The notes below the pieces were generated by a model that was not told the origin of the DNA, ran no database searches, and saw only the letters and a list, made by a program, of their open reading frames with translations. From assembly GCF_000220255.1 (NCBI RefSeq), contig NZ_GL982513.1, positions 2,035,010 through 2,099,009 of the forward strand: a DNA stretch of 64,000 bases. The letters are read 5' to 3'. The position numbers were made by a program, and so were the translations under genes. Shown one piece after another: positions 46,706 to 54,912 of this stretch; the first letter of the stretch is position 1, and the number at the start of each line of letters is the position of its first letter. The stretch comes from Prevotella pallens ATCC 700821. Lineage in GTDB: Bacteria; Bacteroidota; Bacteroidia; Bacteroidales; Bacteroidaceae.

Positions 46706-48223
46706 ATGAAGATATTTACGAGTGCTCAGATACGTGAGCTTGACCAATATACAATAGAACACGAGCCCATAAGATCGATTGATTTGATGGAAAGGGCTGC
46801 CAAAGCTATAACTCATTCTATAATGGAAGAATGGAGTAATAATACTCCTATGGTTGTTTTTGCCGGACCAGGAAACAATGGTGGCGATGCATTGGCGGTT
46901 GCTCGTTTGCTTTATAACGAAGGCTATCAGGTGAAAGTGATTTTGTTTAATATATCTAATAAACTATCAGAGAATTGTACTCTAAATAAAGATAGACTAT
47001 TAGACTTAAAGCATTTCAAGGATTTTACTGAAGTAACTGTATCGTTCGACCCTCCCGAACTTAATGCCGAAACGCTGGTTATTGATGGTTTGTTTGGCAT
47101 TGGACAGAATAAACCTCTCGCTGGTGGGTTTGCATCGCTAGTGAAATATATAAACCAGAGCCCGTCAAAAGTTGTGAGTATAGATATTCCATCAGGACTT
47201 TTAGCGGAAGACAACTCGCAAAACGTAAACGCAAATATTATTAAAGCCGACTTAACACTTACGCTACATCAAAAGAAATTGTCGTTCTTGTTTAGCGAAT
47301 CACAACAGTTTCTGGGTCGTGTGAAAGTACTCGATATACGATTAAGTAGAGAATTTATTTCTAAGACAGGTGCGCAATACACCATTCTGGAAGAAGACGA
47401 CATACGTGCAAAGTTGCTTTCGCGTAGCGATTTTGCCCATAAAGGAACTATGGGTAAAGCACTGATAATAGCAGGAAGCTATGGTATGGCTGGGGCGGCA
47501 GTGCTTGCCACTCGTGCTTGTCTACGTTCTGGCGTTGGAAAGGTGGTAGTGCACACTCCTAAACGGAACTACGATATTATGCAAACTGCTGTTCCAGAGG
47601 CTGTAATGCAAATAGACCACGAAGATGCCTACTTCTCTGAACCTGTAAGCGTAGAAGATTTCGATGCCTTGGGCATTGGTCCTGGATTAGGACAAGTAGA
47701 AATTACTGCCATTGCTATGATTTCACAAATACGTAGAACACAATGCCCTATTGTGGTAGATGCCGATGCACTAAATATGTTGGCTTCTCATAGAGCATGG
47801 TTACAACAGTTGCCAAAGAAAATAATAATGACACCACATGCGGCAGAGTTTGACAGACTGAACGGTACGCCTTCTATTGGTGAATATGAACGATTGGAAC
47901 AAGCACAACAATTGGCTCAAAATCTTGATGCCTTTATATTACTAAAAGGGCATTATAGTGCGCTTTGTCTGCCAAATGGAAATATTCTTTTTAACTCTAC
48001 AGGGAATAGTGGAATGGCAACGGCTGGTAGTGGTGATGTGCTTTCTGGAATTATAACTGCCTTATTGGCTCGTGGCTATCAGAATGCAGATGCATGTGCT
48101 GTAGGAATGTATCTGCATGGATTAGCTGGCGACCTTGCTGCAAACGATTTGGGAAAGGAGAGCCTTGTTGCAAGCGATATAATCAACTATCTGCCAAAGG
48201 CTTTTAACCGCCTTAACGAATAG
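46706..48223 (+). CDS. Bifunctional NAD(P)HX epimerase/dehydratase
   Basis: Repairs hydrated NAD(P)H: the N-terminal half epimerises NAD(P)HX, the C-terminal half dehydrates it using ADP or ATP. The 505-residue protein has the YjeF-N (NnrE) domain (residues ~1-215, with VVFAGPGNNGGDALAVAR, VSIDIPSGL) and a C-terminal NnrD/ribokinase-like domain (residues ~230-505, with GTMGKALIIAGSYGMAGA, GIGPGLGQ, NSGMATAGSGDVLSGIITALL). Divergent from hpt. The next element is a 680-bp non-coding gap with array E8. Confidence 0.93.
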   Translation: MKIFTSAQIRELDQYTIEHEPIRSIDLMERAAKAITHSIMEEWSNNTPMVVFAGPGNNGGDALAVARLLYNEGYQVKVILFNISNKLSENCTLNKDRLLDLKHFKDFTEVTVSFDPPELNAETLVIDGLFGIGQNKPLAGGFASLVKYINQSPSKVVSIDIPSGLLAEDNSQNVNANIIKADLTLTLHQKKLSFLFSESQQFLGRVKVLDIRLSREFISKTGAQYTILEEDDIRAKLLSRSDFAHKGTMGKALIIAGSYGMAGAAVLATRACLRSGVGKVVVHTPKRNYDIMQTAVPEAVMQIDHEDAYFSEPVSVEDFDALGIGPGLGQVEITAIAMISQIRRTQCPIVVDADALNMLASHRAWLQQLPKKIIMTPHAAEFDRLNGTPSIGEYERLEQAQQLAQNLDAFILLKGHYSALCLPNGNILFNSTGNSGMATAGSGDVLSGIITALLARGYQNADACAVGMYLHGLAGDLAANDLGKESLVASDIINYLPKAFNRLNE

Positions 48224-48356
48224 CATTTGCGTGTAGTTTTTCCGATTTTGTAGAATATAGACGAAGATTTTGTAAACACCGTTCACAAGTTATTTGCCAA
48301 TTGAATGGAATATCTTAAATGTTTAGAAAAAGTTAGTCAAATATTGGTCTTTTGTT
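48224..48356. other. Gap after the nnrE/D gene
   Basis: No hairpin terminator was recognised in this stretch before array E8. Confidence 0.4.
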
Positions 48357-48432
48357 TCAGATATCTGTAACGTTTGTTTCAGATATCTGTAACGCTCGTC
48401 TCAGATATCTATCAGTTGCGGTTTAGATATCA
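48357..48432 (+). repeat. 22-bp palindrome array E8 (4 units)
   Basis: Cores at 48359, 48381, 48403 (AGATATCT) and 48425 (AGATATCA), exactly 22 bp apart. Between convergent genes (nnrE/D and pgk). Confidence 0.9.
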
Positions 48433-48465
48433 CAAAAAACTACAACCTTTATTATTTACGCCACC
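48433..48465 (+). repeat. Truncated conserved module of element E8
   Basis: ACAAAAAACTACAACC then TTTATTATTTACGCC matches only the beginning of the module seen at E5-E7 and E9; the rest is absent. Confidence 0.5.
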
Positions 48466-48812
48466 TACAGTAAATATATGCAATATCATTTCAATGAGTT
48501 GTAGAGACGATATCACAATTAATCGCTCCCCTACTCTTAACAGAGCGTCCGTTGCAAAATAACATTATACATTAAAAATGGTCAATAAAATGTGCGTTTT
48601 ATAATAAAATTATCAGGTGCTACAACAAGTTAAAAAGACAAGCAAGATATTAGTCAAGAATGCAACAGATGATAGAATGCATCAGTATCAACAATCATAT
48701 ATGGTAATGTTATGGTATATAGCCAATTGTGTTTAATATATTTTGAGGTTATAAATATAAACAGACAACCAAATATTATTTATTGTATTTCATAGTATTT
48801 AATTAATAAAAA
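48466..48812. other. Non-coding gap between E8 and the pgk terminator
   Basis: AT-rich without gene, repeat or RNA that I recognise. Confidence 0.4.
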
Positions 48813-48842
48813 AGTCTCAACAGTATTTCTACCATTGAGACT
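48813..48842 (-). terminator. pgk terminator
   Basis: AGTCTCAA (48813-48820) and TTGAGACT (48835-48842) pair perfectly, with an A run on the plus strand that is a T tract on the minus strand. It lies 60 bp past the pgk stop. Confidence 0.75.
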
Positions 48843-48902
48843 ATATTATGTTTCTTATTTACTTTGCTTCTGCAAATATTCTGTTTTACCTAATTCTAAA
48901 TT

Positions 48903-50153
48903 TTATTTTTCAATAGCAGCAACGCCTGGTAACACTTTACCTTCGATAGCTTCGAGCATTGCCCCGCCACCTGTTGAAACATAAGAAACCTTGTCTGCCA
49001 AGCCAAACTTGTTTACAGCAGCTACCGAGTCGCCACCACCTACAAGAGAGAAAGCACCATTCTTCTGTGTAGCTTCGGCAACATATTTCGCAATTTCGCC
49101 AGTACCGTGAGCAAAGTTGTCGAATTCGAACACGCCAACAGGTCCGTTCCATAAAATTGTTTTTGAGCTAAGAATAATCTTTTTCCATTCTTCAAGACTT
49201 TCAGGAGCAGCGTCCATGCCTTCCCAGCCGTCAGGAATTTGGTCAATAGGGAACTCTTTACGTTCTGCATCGTTAGAGAACTGTTGTGCACAGATGGTTG
49301 CAGTAGAGAGCGAAAGTTTTACACCTTTTTCCTTTGCCGCCTTTATTATATTTAAAGCTTCAGGCATTAGGTCGTCTTCGTGTAGCGAATCGCCAATCTT
49401 TCCACCTTGTGCCTTAATGAAGGTGAAGCCCATACCACCACCAATAATAAGGTTATCTACCTTATCAAGCAGGTTCTTAATGACGCCAAGTTTTGAACTA
49501 ACTTTCGAACCACCAATAATTGCTGTAAATGGGTGTTGAGCGTTCTTTAAAACATTATTAATAGCTGTTACTTCCTTCTCCATTAAGAAACCTAACATCT
49601 TGTGGTCGGCATCGAAGTAGTCGGCAATAACAGCAGTTGAAGCGTGCTTACGGTGGGCTGTACCGAAAGCATCATTCACGTAAACATCAGCGTATGAAGC
49701 CAACTTCTTTGCGAACTCAGCCTGACGTGTTTTCATTTCTTTCTTAGCAGCATCATATTCTGGTGTACCTTTTTCTACGCCTACTGGCTTACCTTCTTCC
49801 TCTGCATAGAAGCGAAGGTTTTCTAACAACAGAGCTTCGCCAGGTTTCAGTGCTGCAACTTCTGCCTCTGCATTAGCAGCATCTTTAGCAAACTTCACAG
49901 GAACACCTAAAGCATCGCTTACATTCTTAACAATTTGGCTTAACGAAAGTTCTGGTTTCACTTTACCTTTAGGCTTTCCCATGTGACTCATCATAATGAG
50001 TGCGCCACCATCAGCAAGCACCTTCTTCAGCGTTGGTAAAGCGCCACGAATACGTGTGTCGTCTGTTACATTGCCATTCTCGTCCAATGGCACATTAAAA
50101 TCAACGCGAACAATAGCTTTATGTCCTGCGAAATTGAAATCATTAATCTTCAT
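48903..50153 (-). CDS. pgk: Phosphoglycerate kinase
   Basis: Glycolytic enzyme making ATP from 1,3-bisphosphoglycerate. The 416-residue protein has the family signature [11 protein letters not shown] near residue 17, substrate-site residues ([22 protein letters not shown]), and the C-terminal nucleotide domain ([36 protein letters not shown]). Monocistronic: its own promoter lies at 50196-50203 and a terminator follows. Confidence 0.97.
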   Translation of the reverse strand: MKINDFNFAGHKAIVRVDFNVPLDENGNVTDDTRIRGALPTLKKVLADGGALIMMSHMGKPKGKVKPELSLSQIVKNVSDALGVPVKFAKDAANAEAEVAALKPGEALLLENLRFYAEEEGKPVGVEKGTPEYDAAKKEMKTRQAEFAKKLASYADVYVNDAFGTAHRKHASTAVIADYFDADHKMLGFLMEKEVTAINNVLKNAQHPFTAIIGGSKVSSKLGVIKNLLDKVDNLIIGGGMGFTFIKAQGGKIGDSLHEDDLMPEALNIIKAAKEKGVKLSLSTATICAQQFSNDAERKEFPIDQIPDGWEGMDAAPESLEEWKKIILSSKTILWNGPVGVFEFDNFAHGTGEIAKYVAEATQKNGAFSLVGGGDSVAAVNKFGLADKVSYVSTGGGAMLEAIEGKVLPGVAAIEK

Positions 50154-50195
50154 TTGATTGATATTTATATTATTATAATGAATACGTTCCTATGG

Positions 50196-50203
50196 CAAAA
50201 ATA
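50196..50203 (-). promoter_or_regulatory. pgk -7 box
   Basis: TATTTTTG (minus strand) followed by CC, 43 bp upstream of the ATG. Confidence 0.6.
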
Positions 50204-50246
50204 CGAAAAAATATCTTATCAGGAAAACTATAAGCAATCTTTTTTG

Positions 50247-50254
50247 TAATTTTG
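50247..50254 (+). promoter_or_regulatory. queC -7 box
   Basis: TAATTTTG then CACC; 20 bp before the queC ATG. Confidence 0.6.
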
Positions 50255-50273
50255 CACCAATAAACAAATATAA

Positions 50274-50927
50274 ATGAAAGATTCGATTATTATTGTTAGT
50301 GGCGGGCTCGATTCCATTACACTTCTCTACGACAAAGCTGCAACTATTGCTTTAGCTGTTTCATTCGACTATGGACAGAATCACGCAAGTCGTGAGTTGC
50401 CATTTGCTGCTTTGCATTGTAAGCGTTTAGGTATACAACACATTGTTATTCCGTTGCAGTTTATGCAGCAATATTTCAAAAGTTCGCTCTTGGACGGAGC
50501 AGAGAATATACCTGAGGGGCATTACGAGGAAGAGAATATGAAGTCTACTGTTGTGCCATTTCGTAACGGTATTATGCTTGCAATAGCTGCAGGAATAGCC
50601 GAAAGCCACAATCTCAATCGTATTTACATTGCCAATCATGGAGGCGATCACACCATCTATCCCGACTGTCGCCCTGAGTTTATTAATGCTATGACAGCTG
50701 CAACTCAAGCTGGAACATTCAACAATACTCGTGTGGAAGCAGCATTTACCAATATTACAAAGGCAGACATTGTTCGTATAGGAAACAAACTTGGTATAAA
50801 CTATGCAGAAACATGGAGCTGCTATAAAGGAGGCAAATGCCATTGTGGTAAATGTGGCACTTGCATTGAGCGTAAAGAGGCTTTCCAAGAAGCAGGATTA
50901 ACCGACCCTACAGAATACGAAGCATAA
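50274..50927 (+). CDS. queC: 7-cyano-7-deazaguanine synthase QueC
   Basis: Converts 7-carboxy-7-deazaguanine to preQ0 for queuosine tRNA modification, using ATP and ammonia. The 217-residue protein has PP-loop SGGLDS (residues 9-14) and the C-terminal zinc cluster CYKGGKCHCGKCGTC with Cys183, 189, 191, 194 and 197. The other pathway genes (queD, queE, queF, tgt) are not here. Promoter at 50247 is divergent from pgk. Confidence 0.94.
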   Translation: MKDSIIIVSGGLDSITLLYDKAATIALAVSFDYGQNHASRELPFAALHCKRLGIQHIVIPLQFMQQYFKSSLLDGAENIPEGHYEEENMKSTVVPFRNGIMLAIAAGIAESHNLNRIYIANHGGDHTIYPDCRPEFINAMTAATQAGTFNNTRVEAAFTNITKADIVRIGNKLGINYAETWSCYKGGKCHCGKCGTCIERKEAFQEAGLTDPTEYEA

Positions 50928-51043
50928 TCCAACAGATAGTGTTAGGGTTATATCAGGATAAAAATAAAACCACATAGTGTTTGTTAAGCGAAACAATTCA
51001 TTAGTTTTTTAAGTCGCGATTTAATAAAAAAAAGATTATAAAA

Positions 51044-51973
51044 ATGAGCGAGATTACACAAAAACAGATTTTTAAAGAGATTAGGAATTTCTTAATAATA
51101 GCCATCGCTGTATCTATAGGAAGTTTTGGCTGGTGTGCATTTGTATTAACCCATAAAGTCCCTATTGGTGGAATTGCTGGTCTTTCGTCTGTGCTTTATT
51201 GGGGTACTGGTATTCCTATACAGGTTACTTACTTCATTTTGAACATTTCGTTGTTGTTGGTTGCATTAAAAGTACTTGGTTGGCGATTTTGTATTCGGAC
51301 AATTTTCTCTGTCATAGTTTTCACTATTAGTAGTAGCATTTTCCAACATTTAATGACTGGTAACAGTGTTCTTTTCCCTAACGATCCATTCCTTGCTAGT
51401 GTAATTGGTGGCGCTTTGTTGGGTTTAGGCACAGGAATAGCTTTACAATATAATGCTAGTACTGGTGGTTCTGATGTTGTTGCGGCAATGATAAACAAAC
51501 ATCACGATGTATCATTGGGTAAGATAATATTAGCTTGCGACCTTATTATAATAACATCTGGCTACTTAGTACTGCACAATTGGGAGAATATTATATATGG
51601 CTATATCACACTTTTCATTATGTCTGCCGTTGTAGATTATGTTGTTAATGGTATGCGTGGTTCCGTTCAATTTTTTGTTGTTTCCGACAAATGGGAAGAG
51701 ATTGGTAATGCCATAAATAGTAAAGTGGAACGTGGCTGTACACTTATTGATGCTCGTGGTTTCTACACTGGTAGAGAGTTGGGTATGCTTTTCGTTCTTG
51801 CACGACGCTCTGAAACACACGATATATTCAGTGTTATCGACGAGATAGATCCTGAAGCATTTGTATCGCAGAGTGCTGTAAACGGTGTTTATGGCGTTGG
51901 ATTTGATAAAATGAAAGTAGGTAGTCGTAAAAAGATTGCCAGCTATGCTGTTAATGATAATGAAAAGCAATAA
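51044..51973 (+). CDS. YitT family inner-membrane protein (second copy)
   Basis: A 309-residue polytopic protein of the same DUF161 + DUF2179 type as 21774-22745. Hydrophobic segments lie between residues ~12 and ~200 (FLIIAIAVSIGSFGWCAFVL, GGIAGLSSVLYWGTGIPIQ, LIIITSGYLVLHNW). The C-terminal domain (FFVVSDKWEEIGNAINSKV to FVSQSAVNGVYGVGFDKM) is DUF2179. It is followed 12 bp later by mnmA, probably the same transcript. Function unknown. Confidence 0.88.
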   Translation: MSEITQKQIFKEIRNFLIIAIAVSIGSFGWCAFVLTHKVPIGGIAGLSSVLYWGTGIPIQVTYFILNISLLLVALKVLGWRFCIRTIFSVIVFTISSSIFQHLMTGNSVLFPNDPFLASVIGGALLGLGTGIALQYNASTGGSDVVAAMINKHHDVSLGKIILACDLIIITSGYLVLHNWENIIYGYITLFIMSAVVDYVVNGMRGSVQFFVVSDKWEEIGNAINSKVERGCTLIDARGFYTGRELGMLFVLARRSETHDIFSVIDEIDPEAFVSQSAVNGVYGVGFDKMKVGSRKKIASYAVNDNEKQ

Positions 51974-51985
51974 CTTTGCAGTATT

Positions 51986-53116
51986 ATGAATTATAATGAA
52001 ATAAAGAATAAACACATTGCAGTACTGCTTTCGGGTGGTGTCGATAGTTCGGTTGTTGTTTACGAATTTGCACGGTTAGGACTAACTCCCGACTGCTTCT
52101 ACATTCGCATTGGCCCTGAAGAGAAGGAAGAATGGGATTGCAATTCAGAGGAAGACGTAGAAATGGCTACAGCTGTGGCACAACGTTTTGGTTGTAAGTT
52201 CAATGTTATAGACTGTCATAAGGAGTATTGGGGACAAGTAACTAAATATACTATGGAGAAAGTGCGTGCTGGTTTTACGCCTAATCCTGATGTTATGTGC
52301 AATCGGCTTATAAAGTTTGGTGCATTCGATGAGAAGTGTGGACACAACTACGACCTTATTGCCACTGGACATTACGCACAAACCAAATGGATTAACGGAA
52401 AGAAATGGCTCTGTACAAGTCCTGACCCAGTAAAAGATCAGACTGACTTCTTAGCACAAATATACGATTGGCAATTACGTAAAGCTTTATTTCCTATAGG
52501 ACATTACGAAAAGAATGAGGTGCGCGAGATTGCCGAACGCGAACATCTTATTAACGCTAAACGGAAAGATTCGCAAGGCATTTGTTTCTTAGGAAATATA
52601 GACTATAACGAATATGTGCGTCGCTATCTTGGTGAACAGGTGGGCGATGTTGTTGAATTAGAAACTGGAAAGATAATAGGACAGCACAAAGGGTTGTGGT
52701 TTCATACCATTGGACAACGCAAAGGGTTGGGCTTTGGTGGTGGACCATGGTTTGTTGTGAAGAAAGATGTAACCACCAATGTGTTGTTTGTTAGTCATGG
52801 CTACGATCCCGAAACGGCATACAAAAAAGACTTTAGGGTGCACGGCTTGCATTGGCTCACAGAAACACCTTGCTCAGAAGTTGGTAACAATAATGTTGAA
52901 GCTACCGAACAGATATCCATTTGTTTCAAAATTAGGCATACGCCTGAGTTCCACAAGGGATATTTGGAATTGCTTTCTACTAACAACGAGGGCGAACCAA
53001 CAGAAGCTATTGTACACTCTGAAGACAAAATACATGGTGTTGCACCTGGACAGTTCTGCGTTATCTACGATAAAGATCACAACCGTTGCTTCGGTTCGGC
53101 TGAAATTACATTTTAA
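51986..53116 (+). CDS. mnmA: tRNA-specific 2-thiouridylase MnmA
   Basis: Adds sulfur to C2 of uridine 34 in tRNA-Lys, -Glu and -Gln anticodons. The 376-residue protein has PP-loop SGGVDSS at residues 16-22, catalytic Cys105 in NPDVMCNRLIKFGAF and Cys200 in SQGICFLG, and a C-terminal beta-barrel. Note that this window also has the tRNA-Lys (TTT) that is one of its substrates. 12 bp downstream of the YitT gene; a strong terminator follows. Confidence 0.95.
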   Translation: MNYNEIKNKHIAVLLSGGVDSSVVVYEFARLGLTPDCFYIRIGPEEKEEWDCNSEEDVEMATAVAQRFGCKFNVIDCHKEYWGQVTKYTMEKVRAGFTPNPDVMCNRLIKFGAFDEKCGHNYDLIATGHYAQTKWINGKKWLCTSPDPVKDQTDFLAQIYDWQLRKALFPIGHYEKNEVREIAEREHLINAKRKDSQGICFLGNIDYNEYVRRYLGEQVGDVVELETGKIIGQHKGLWFHTIGQRKGLGFGGGPWFVVKKDVTTNVLFVSHGYDPETAYKKDFRVHGLHWLTETPCSEVGNNNVEATEQISICFKIRHTPEFHKGYLELLSTNNEGEPTEAIVHSEDKIHGVAPGQFCVIYDKDHNRCFGSAEITF

Positions 53117-53128
53117 ATATACTCCGCT

Positions 53129-53170
53129 AAAATCACGTTGCTTCATTTTTCTGCAACGTGATTTTTTTTA
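53129..53170 (+). terminator. mnmA terminator
   Basis: AAAATCACGTTGC and GCAACGTGATTTTT form a perfect stem around an 11-nt loop and run into a tract of eight T. Confidence 0.9.
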
Positions 53171-53269
53171 ATCTCTACTATTAACCGATAAATACAATCA
53201 TAATGTATTGTAATACCTCTGTAATGTTTAAAGAATATATCTTAAGATTATGAAAAACATTACGTTACA

Positions 53270-53301
53270 TTTGTATTTATAATTCAAAGATGTTATTTTT
53301 G
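53270..53301 (+). promoter_or_regulatory. Promoter of the secreted-protein gene at 53424
   Basis: TTTG at 53270-53273, 20-bp gap, TATTTTTG at 53294-53301. Transcription from here would give a leader of about 115 nt. Confidence 0.75.
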
Positions 53302-53423
53302 CGAAAGCATATATCCAACATCTACTATGACATAAGAATCATAGTACGTTTATAAAACCAAATGCCCACACCTCCGACACGGCATTACCAACAATATGGG
53401 TTTAAAGGGGAGGTCTAAACACA
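53302..53423 (+). promoter_or_regulatory. Long leader with potential Shine-Dalgarno sequestration
   Basis: The leader contains ACCTCC at 53370-53375 and GGAGGT at 53409-53414. GGAGG is a rare Shine-Dalgarno-like site ten bases before the ATG at 53424. The two hexamers are exact complements, so they could pair and mask the site. Confidence 0.45.
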
Positions 53424-54251
53424 ATGAAGACTATTTTATGGAAGAAAAAAAACACTATTGCAGTTCTAACAGCGTTTATTGCTATGTTTTTACCTTTAAA
53501 AGGATATGCAGAAATTGTGGCATACGGTCTTGCTATTGCGGGCAATAAAGTTACTTCTGCTAACTGCAACGACCTTTCAAAGCTCGATGGTGTAAGTGGA
53601 AAAGTTTGCTACGACCCTACAAACAAAGTGCTTACGCTGCAAGATGCCACTATAAACACAGGTGGAAACATTAACGCTATATACTCTAAAATTGATGGTA
53701 TTACTATAAAAATAATTGGTACTAACAACCTGAAAGCACAAAAAGCGGCTATTACACTTATGACTCCTACAACCATTACAGGCGGAGGAACACTTAACGC
53801 AGAGAGTGAAAAGGATTGTGGCATATTTGTTTTTAATACCGAACTCACTATAGATAATTGTACCATAAACGCCAAAAGTAAAGCATACGGCATTGCGGGA
53901 GGCGATGGAACGTCTGAAAAATTAATTATAAAAAACTCGTCTGTAACAGCTGAAGGTAACGAAGGAGGTTCTATTAGAGACCTTGCCGAACTTGTATTAA
54001 TAGGCTGTAACATTACTCAACCTGTGGGAGCAACATTCGATTCATCGCTACATTGTGTAGCACTCAACGGAGAGATGGTAAACAGCAAGGTTGTTATTAC
54101 GAAAGACCCAACTGCTATTGCAACGTCTTCTATTCACACTGTTGCAGCACAAAACGTATACACTATAAATGGTATTAAGCTTACGAACGAATATGAAAAG
54201 CTATCGAAAGGTATATATATTGTTAATGGTAAGAAAGTGATAAAACAATAA
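53424..54251 (+). CDS. Secreted beta-helix-like protein with T9SS-like C-terminal tail
   Basis: A 275-residue exported protein. It has a hydrophobic signal (residues ~10-29, ending GYAE). The middle (residues ~55-215) has short repeated beta-rungs (TLQDATINTGGNINAIYSK, LTIDNCTINAKSKAYGI, LIIKNSSVTAEGNEGG), suggesting a right-handed beta-helix. The C-terminus from about 242 (NVYTINGIKL to SKGIYIVNGKKVIKQ) resembles the short type A T9SS tail of Prevotella proteins. Function unknown. The start is fixed by the signal peptide and the upstream GGAGG. Confidence 0.72.
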   Translation: MKTILWKKKNTIAVLTAFIAMFLPLKGYAEIVAYGLAIAGNKVTSANCNDLSKLDGVSGKVCYDPTNKVLTLQDATINTGGNINAIYSKIDGITIKIIGTNNLKAQKAAITLMTPTTITGGGTLNAESEKDCGIFVFNTELTIDNCTINAKSKAYGIAGGDGTSEKLIIKNSSVTAEGNEGGSIRDLAELVLIGCNITQPVGATFDSSLHCVALNGEMVNSKVVITKDPTAIATSSIHTVAAQNVYTINGIKLTNEYEKLSKGIYIVNGKKVIKQ

Positions 54252-54294
54252 CGAAGCACTGTAGTTAGAATACATCAAACAAAATATGGTGCAG

Positions 54295-54374
54295 TTTTAC
54301 AAGTGCGTATATTGGTTCAGTAAAAAATAGATAAGGCTATTATCAGCAGTATTTACTGGTACGCACTTGTAAAA
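54295..54374. repeat. Perfect 15-bp inverted repeat with long loop
   Basis: TTTTACAAGTGCGTA at 54295-54309 is the exact reverse complement of TACGCACTTGTAAAA at 54360-54374, with an inner CAGTAAA/TTTACTG pair. It lies 44 bp after the secreted-protein stop. It could be a terminator or a stabilising 3' structure. The inner part (TATTTACTGGTAC) recurs near 6050 ahead of array E1. Confidence 0.6.
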
Positions 54375-54426
54375 ATAGAATACCGAAAAGCATAGAGAAA
54401 CCTGTCAGTTTTTTAATGCTTTTGTC

Positions 54427-54502
54427 TTAGATATCTGTCGCGATCGTTTCAGATATCTGTCGCAATCGTTTCAGATATCTGTCAGTTGCGTTTTAGACAT
54501 CA
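54427..54502 (+). repeat. 22-bp palindrome array E9 (4 units)
   Basis: Cores at 54429, 54451, 54473 (AGATATCT) and 54495 (AGACATCA), exactly 22 bp apart. Between convergent genes (secreted protein and hydroxy-acid oxidase). Confidence 0.9.
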
Positions 54503-54632
54503 TAGCAAATTGTATCCTTTATGATGCTGTGTTATAATAGTTGAATAATATTTATTCAGATGAGGAATATTATTCGTTTCACACTATAATATTCCAATTT
54601 AGGCATTAGTATAAGTGTCTTAGGAACAATAT
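54503..54632 (+). repeat. Conserved module following array E9
   Basis: AGCAAATTGTATCC, TTTATGATGCTGTG, TTATAATAG, GAATAATATTTATTCAGATGA (perfect GAATAA/TTATTC hairpin), ATATTCC and AACAATATG. The first half matches E7 nearly base for base. Confidence 0.7.
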
Positions 54633-54912
54633 GCCATTTCATATTTAAGTATATTGTAATGAAACACATTACAATTATACTCTTTTCTATGGAGACTCCT
54701 ATACCAAAATTGATTTATTAGCGAATTGATAACTTTTGTTTTATTGTTAGCAGATTATTTTCCTCTATAATGCAGGCATTGCAAGCCACAACAAGTTAGA
54801 AAAGCTATTAAACTGCCAACAATAAAACGAAAGCTAATAAGAAGCAATTATACAACCTATATGTAATAATGCTACACTCTAACAACTGGTTTATATTTTG
54901 CTATACTTAGAA
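54633..54912. other. Gap after the E9 module
   Basis: No gene, repeat or hairpin seen. Confidence 0.4.

Noticed and set aside
53302..53423. Known riboswitch in the leader of the secreted-protein gene
   Set aside because: Only the complementary ACCTCC/GGAGGT hexamers are seen; no conserved riboswitch core was recognised.
6128..54502. CRISPR interpretation of the 22-bp arrays
   Set aside because: Cores are only 8 bp, spacers are similar to each other and too short (14 bp), no leader or cas gene is present, and the spacing is exactly constant.
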